Shown: piece after piece, positions 28,042-29,328 of the stretch
Layout: each line of letters begins with the position of its first letter
Numbering within the stretch: the stretch's first letter is position 1
DNA from: a virus
Direction: 5' to 3' (one strand)
IMG/VR virus record: IMGVR_UViG_3300044675_000304
Coordinates: 1 to 29,328 of that record
Length of the DNA: 29,328 bases
Translations under genes and position numbers: made by a program
The notes under the pieces: model-generated
The model's input: the letters and a program-made list of their open reading frames with translations, nothing else
The model's database searches: none
Told to the model about the DNA's origin: nothing

Positions 28042-28573
28042 TCTCGGTTCGGGCAAAGATCGCCGCGAAGATTGCGTGAATGCTGACATTCGCGCAGATG
28101 TCAATGCCGACTGGGTGGTAGATATTTGCAAATTGTCTTATGGCGAAATCGCCAAATGGCAGGGCAAAGATATAACCATCAAACCATTTTGCTTTTCCAA
28201 GATCATTGCGTTTGATGTGTTGGAGCATCTGCCCGACTTGGTGGCAGGAATGACCAACTGCCGCGACCTTTTGGTGGATGGTGGCGAGATGCACATCCAT
28301 GTGCCTTATGACTTGAGCCATGGTGCGTGGCAAGATCCGACCCATGTGAGAGCGTTTAACGAAAAGTCTTGGGTGTATTACTGCGGTTGGGCATATTACT
28401 TGGGCTGGAAAGGCAGCAAGTTTGACATGACTCATTTGGAGTATCGTCTTAGCGACTATGGTGCGAGTCTAAAATTGCCACAAGATGAATTGTTGCGGAT
28501 GCCTCGCGCAGTTGACTCCATGTATTTAATTTTGAAGAAAGTGCCATATGAAGACACCAGCGTGGCAGCGTAA
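28016..28573 (+). CDS. SAM-dependent methyltransferase (class I)
   Basis: A 185-residue protein. Motif I LNLGSGKDRR (8-17) binds S-adenosylmethionine; VNADIRADVNADWVVDI supplies the acidic residues of motif II; FDVLEHLPD (66-73) is the classic Methyltransf_11 motif; LLVDGGEMHIHVPY completes the core. The rest (DPTHVRAFNEKSW, YYCGWAYYLGW) resembles methyltransferases found with glycosyltransferases. It overlaps the glycosyltransferase gene by 26 bases, so both probably act on one substrate, perhaps a glycan. DNA methylation is less likely, as no DPPY/NPPY motif is present. Confidence 0.8.
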   Translation: MQPSGLTLNLGSGKDRREDCVNADIRADVNADWVVDICKLSYGEIAKWQGKDITIKPFCFSKIIAFDVLEHLPDLVAGMTNCRDLLVDGGEMHIHVPYDLSHGAWQDPTHVRAFNEKSWVYYCGWAYYLGWKGSKFDMTHLEYRLSDYGASLKLPQDELLRMPRAVDSMYLILKKVPYEDTSVAA

Positions 28574-28844
28574 AGAGGGCAAGAGTCCAAGTGGCGGCCT
28601 AAATGCCAAGGGACGCGCCAGCGCCAAGGCCGAGGGCATGAATCTGAAAGCGCCAGTTAAGAGTGGCGACAATCCGCGCAGGGCATCATTCCTTGCGAGA
28701 ATGGGCAATATGCCAGGCCCAGAGATGAAAGACGGCGAGCCAACGCGCTTGCTGCTGAGTTTGAAAGCGTGGGGCGCATCCAGCAAAGAGGATGCAAGAT
28801 CCAAGGCCAAAGCAATATCTGCAAGGAATAAGGCAAAAAAATGA
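28548..28844 (+). CDS. Small basic phage protein (DUF6321-like)
   Basis: A 98-residue Lys/Arg/Ser-rich protein: PAWQRKEGKSPSGGLNAKGR, then LKAPVKSGDNPRRASFLARM, GNMPGPEMKDGEPTRLLLSL and KAWGASSKEDARSKAKA. This series of blocks is strongly conserved in small proteins next to portal genes of podovirus-like phages. It is probably a DNA- or head-associated protein; function unknown. It overlaps the methyltransferase gene by 26 bases and its TGA overlaps the portal ATG. Confidence 0.85.
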   Translation: MKTPAWQRKEGKSPSGGLNAKGRASAKAEGMNLKAPVKSGDNPRRASFLARMGNMPGPEMKDGEPTRLLLSLKAWGASSKEDARSKAKAISARNKAKK

Positions 28845-29328
28845 GCGAATTACCTATCACTACCGACATGGGCGCAATTGAGCCAATGGATGACACCGAG
28901 TTGCAGGGCATTGTCTCTGCCGAGCTGGAGGACGCCGTCAGTTATATCGACTCTGATGTGTCCCCCATCCGCGCCAAGGGTACTGAGTATTACCGAGGCG
29001 ATCCTTTTGGGAATGAGGAAGATGGGCGCTCTCAGGTGGTGGCGATGGAGGTGCGTGACACTGTCAGCGCCATGCTGCCAAGCCTGATGAAAGTCTTCTT
29101 CAGCTCTGAGAATGTGGTGGAGTATGTGCCGCGTGGACCCGAAGATGTGGCTGGCGCACAGCAGGCTACAGATTACGCCAACTATGTATTCAGCGCCGAC
29201 AACAATGGTTTCATGACCACCTATGCGTTGTTCAAGGACTCGCTGGTGCGTAAGTGCGGCATCGCCAAGTATTGGTGGGAAGAAAACGAAGAGGTCAAGA
29301 TAGAAGAATATTCGGGGCTTGATGACCA
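28841..29328 (+). CDS. Portal protein, N-terminal part (cut by window end)
   Basis: An open frame from ATG 28841 through the last base, 162 complete codons so far. Visible blocks: SYIDSDVSPIRAKGTEYYRG, EEDGRSQVVAMEVRDTVSAM, LPSLMKVFFSSENVVEYVPR, GAQQATDYANYVFSADNNGF, and LVRKCGIAKYWWEE. These match the N-terminal wing of P22/environmental-podovirus portal proteins. The portal is the dodecameric ring through which the terminase pumps DNA. Gene order (terminase, small genes, portal) agrees. The remaining several hundred residues lie outside the window. Confidence 0.9.
   Translation, partial: MSELPITTDMGAIEPMDDTELQGIVSAELEDAVSYIDSDVSPIRAKGTEYYRGDPFGNEEDGRSQVVAMEVRDTVSAMLPSLMKVFFSSENVVEYVPRGPEDVAGAQQATDYANYVFSADNNGFMTTYALFKDSLVRKCGIAKYWWEENEEVKIEEYSGLDD

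Overview
This window is most of the genome of a tailed double-stranded DNA phage, probably short-tailed (podovirus-like). It has a terminase small/large pair, a portal protein cut by the right edge, an adaptor and nozzle-type tail protein, three large Ala/Gly-rich internal virion proteins, tail fibres, a lysis cassette with nested spanins and an M15 peptidase endolysin, and a primase-helicase replication module. I see no integrase, reverse transcriptase, DNA or RNA polymerase, or CRISPR array. The base composition and the style of the small hypothetical genes resemble environmental (freshwater-type) phages of Gram-negative, perhaps beta-proteobacterial, hosts. The spanins and lipoproteins support a Gram-negative host; the finer assignment is inference.

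Layout. (1) 7-15060, plus strand, virion and lysis: adaptor, small structural proteins, tail fibre, membrane proteins, an HNH endonuclease, lipoprotein, holin candidate, Rz/Rz1, endolysin, jelly-roll fibre protein, nozzle-like protein, a GNAT-like protein, three internal virion proteins and a fourth large protein with a C-terminal domain of unknown job. (2) 15041-18110, minus strand: 14 small genes, 12 of 13 junctions overlapping, driven from a promoter near 18150. (3) 18111-18342: divergent control region with a palindromic operator candidate, back-to-back promoter candidates, a plus-strand hairpin and terminator, and an apparently leaderless promoter for a Cro/CI-like gene. (4) 18343-24564, plus strand: regulator, RuvC-like nuclease, PD-(D/E)XK nuclease, ssDNA-binding-like protein, terminator, primase-helicase, an iteron-like repeat region, a hypothetical gene and the small terminase. 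(5) 24541-24843: a non-coding stretch with four DnaA boxes, an AT-rich segment and a GC-rich repeat patch. (6) 24844-29328, plus strand: large terminase, an aberrant tRNA-like element, small phage proteins, a glycosyltransferase-like protein, a methyltransferase and the portal start.

The right edge lies inside the portal gene and the left edge lies immediately before the adaptor gene. In related phages the rest of the portal, the scaffold and the major capsid protein sit between these two points. The window is therefore probably cut from a circular map, and exactly these genes are missing.

The main things worth a second look are the two origin-like regions flanking the gene at 23373-24053 (iterons at 23133-23341, DnaA boxes at 24541-24734), the 18.1-18.3 kb control region, the fully coupled minus-strand operon with its duplicated coupling cassette, the odd tRNA-like element, and AT-rich acquired segments (HNH gene and the 3' part of the tail fibre).
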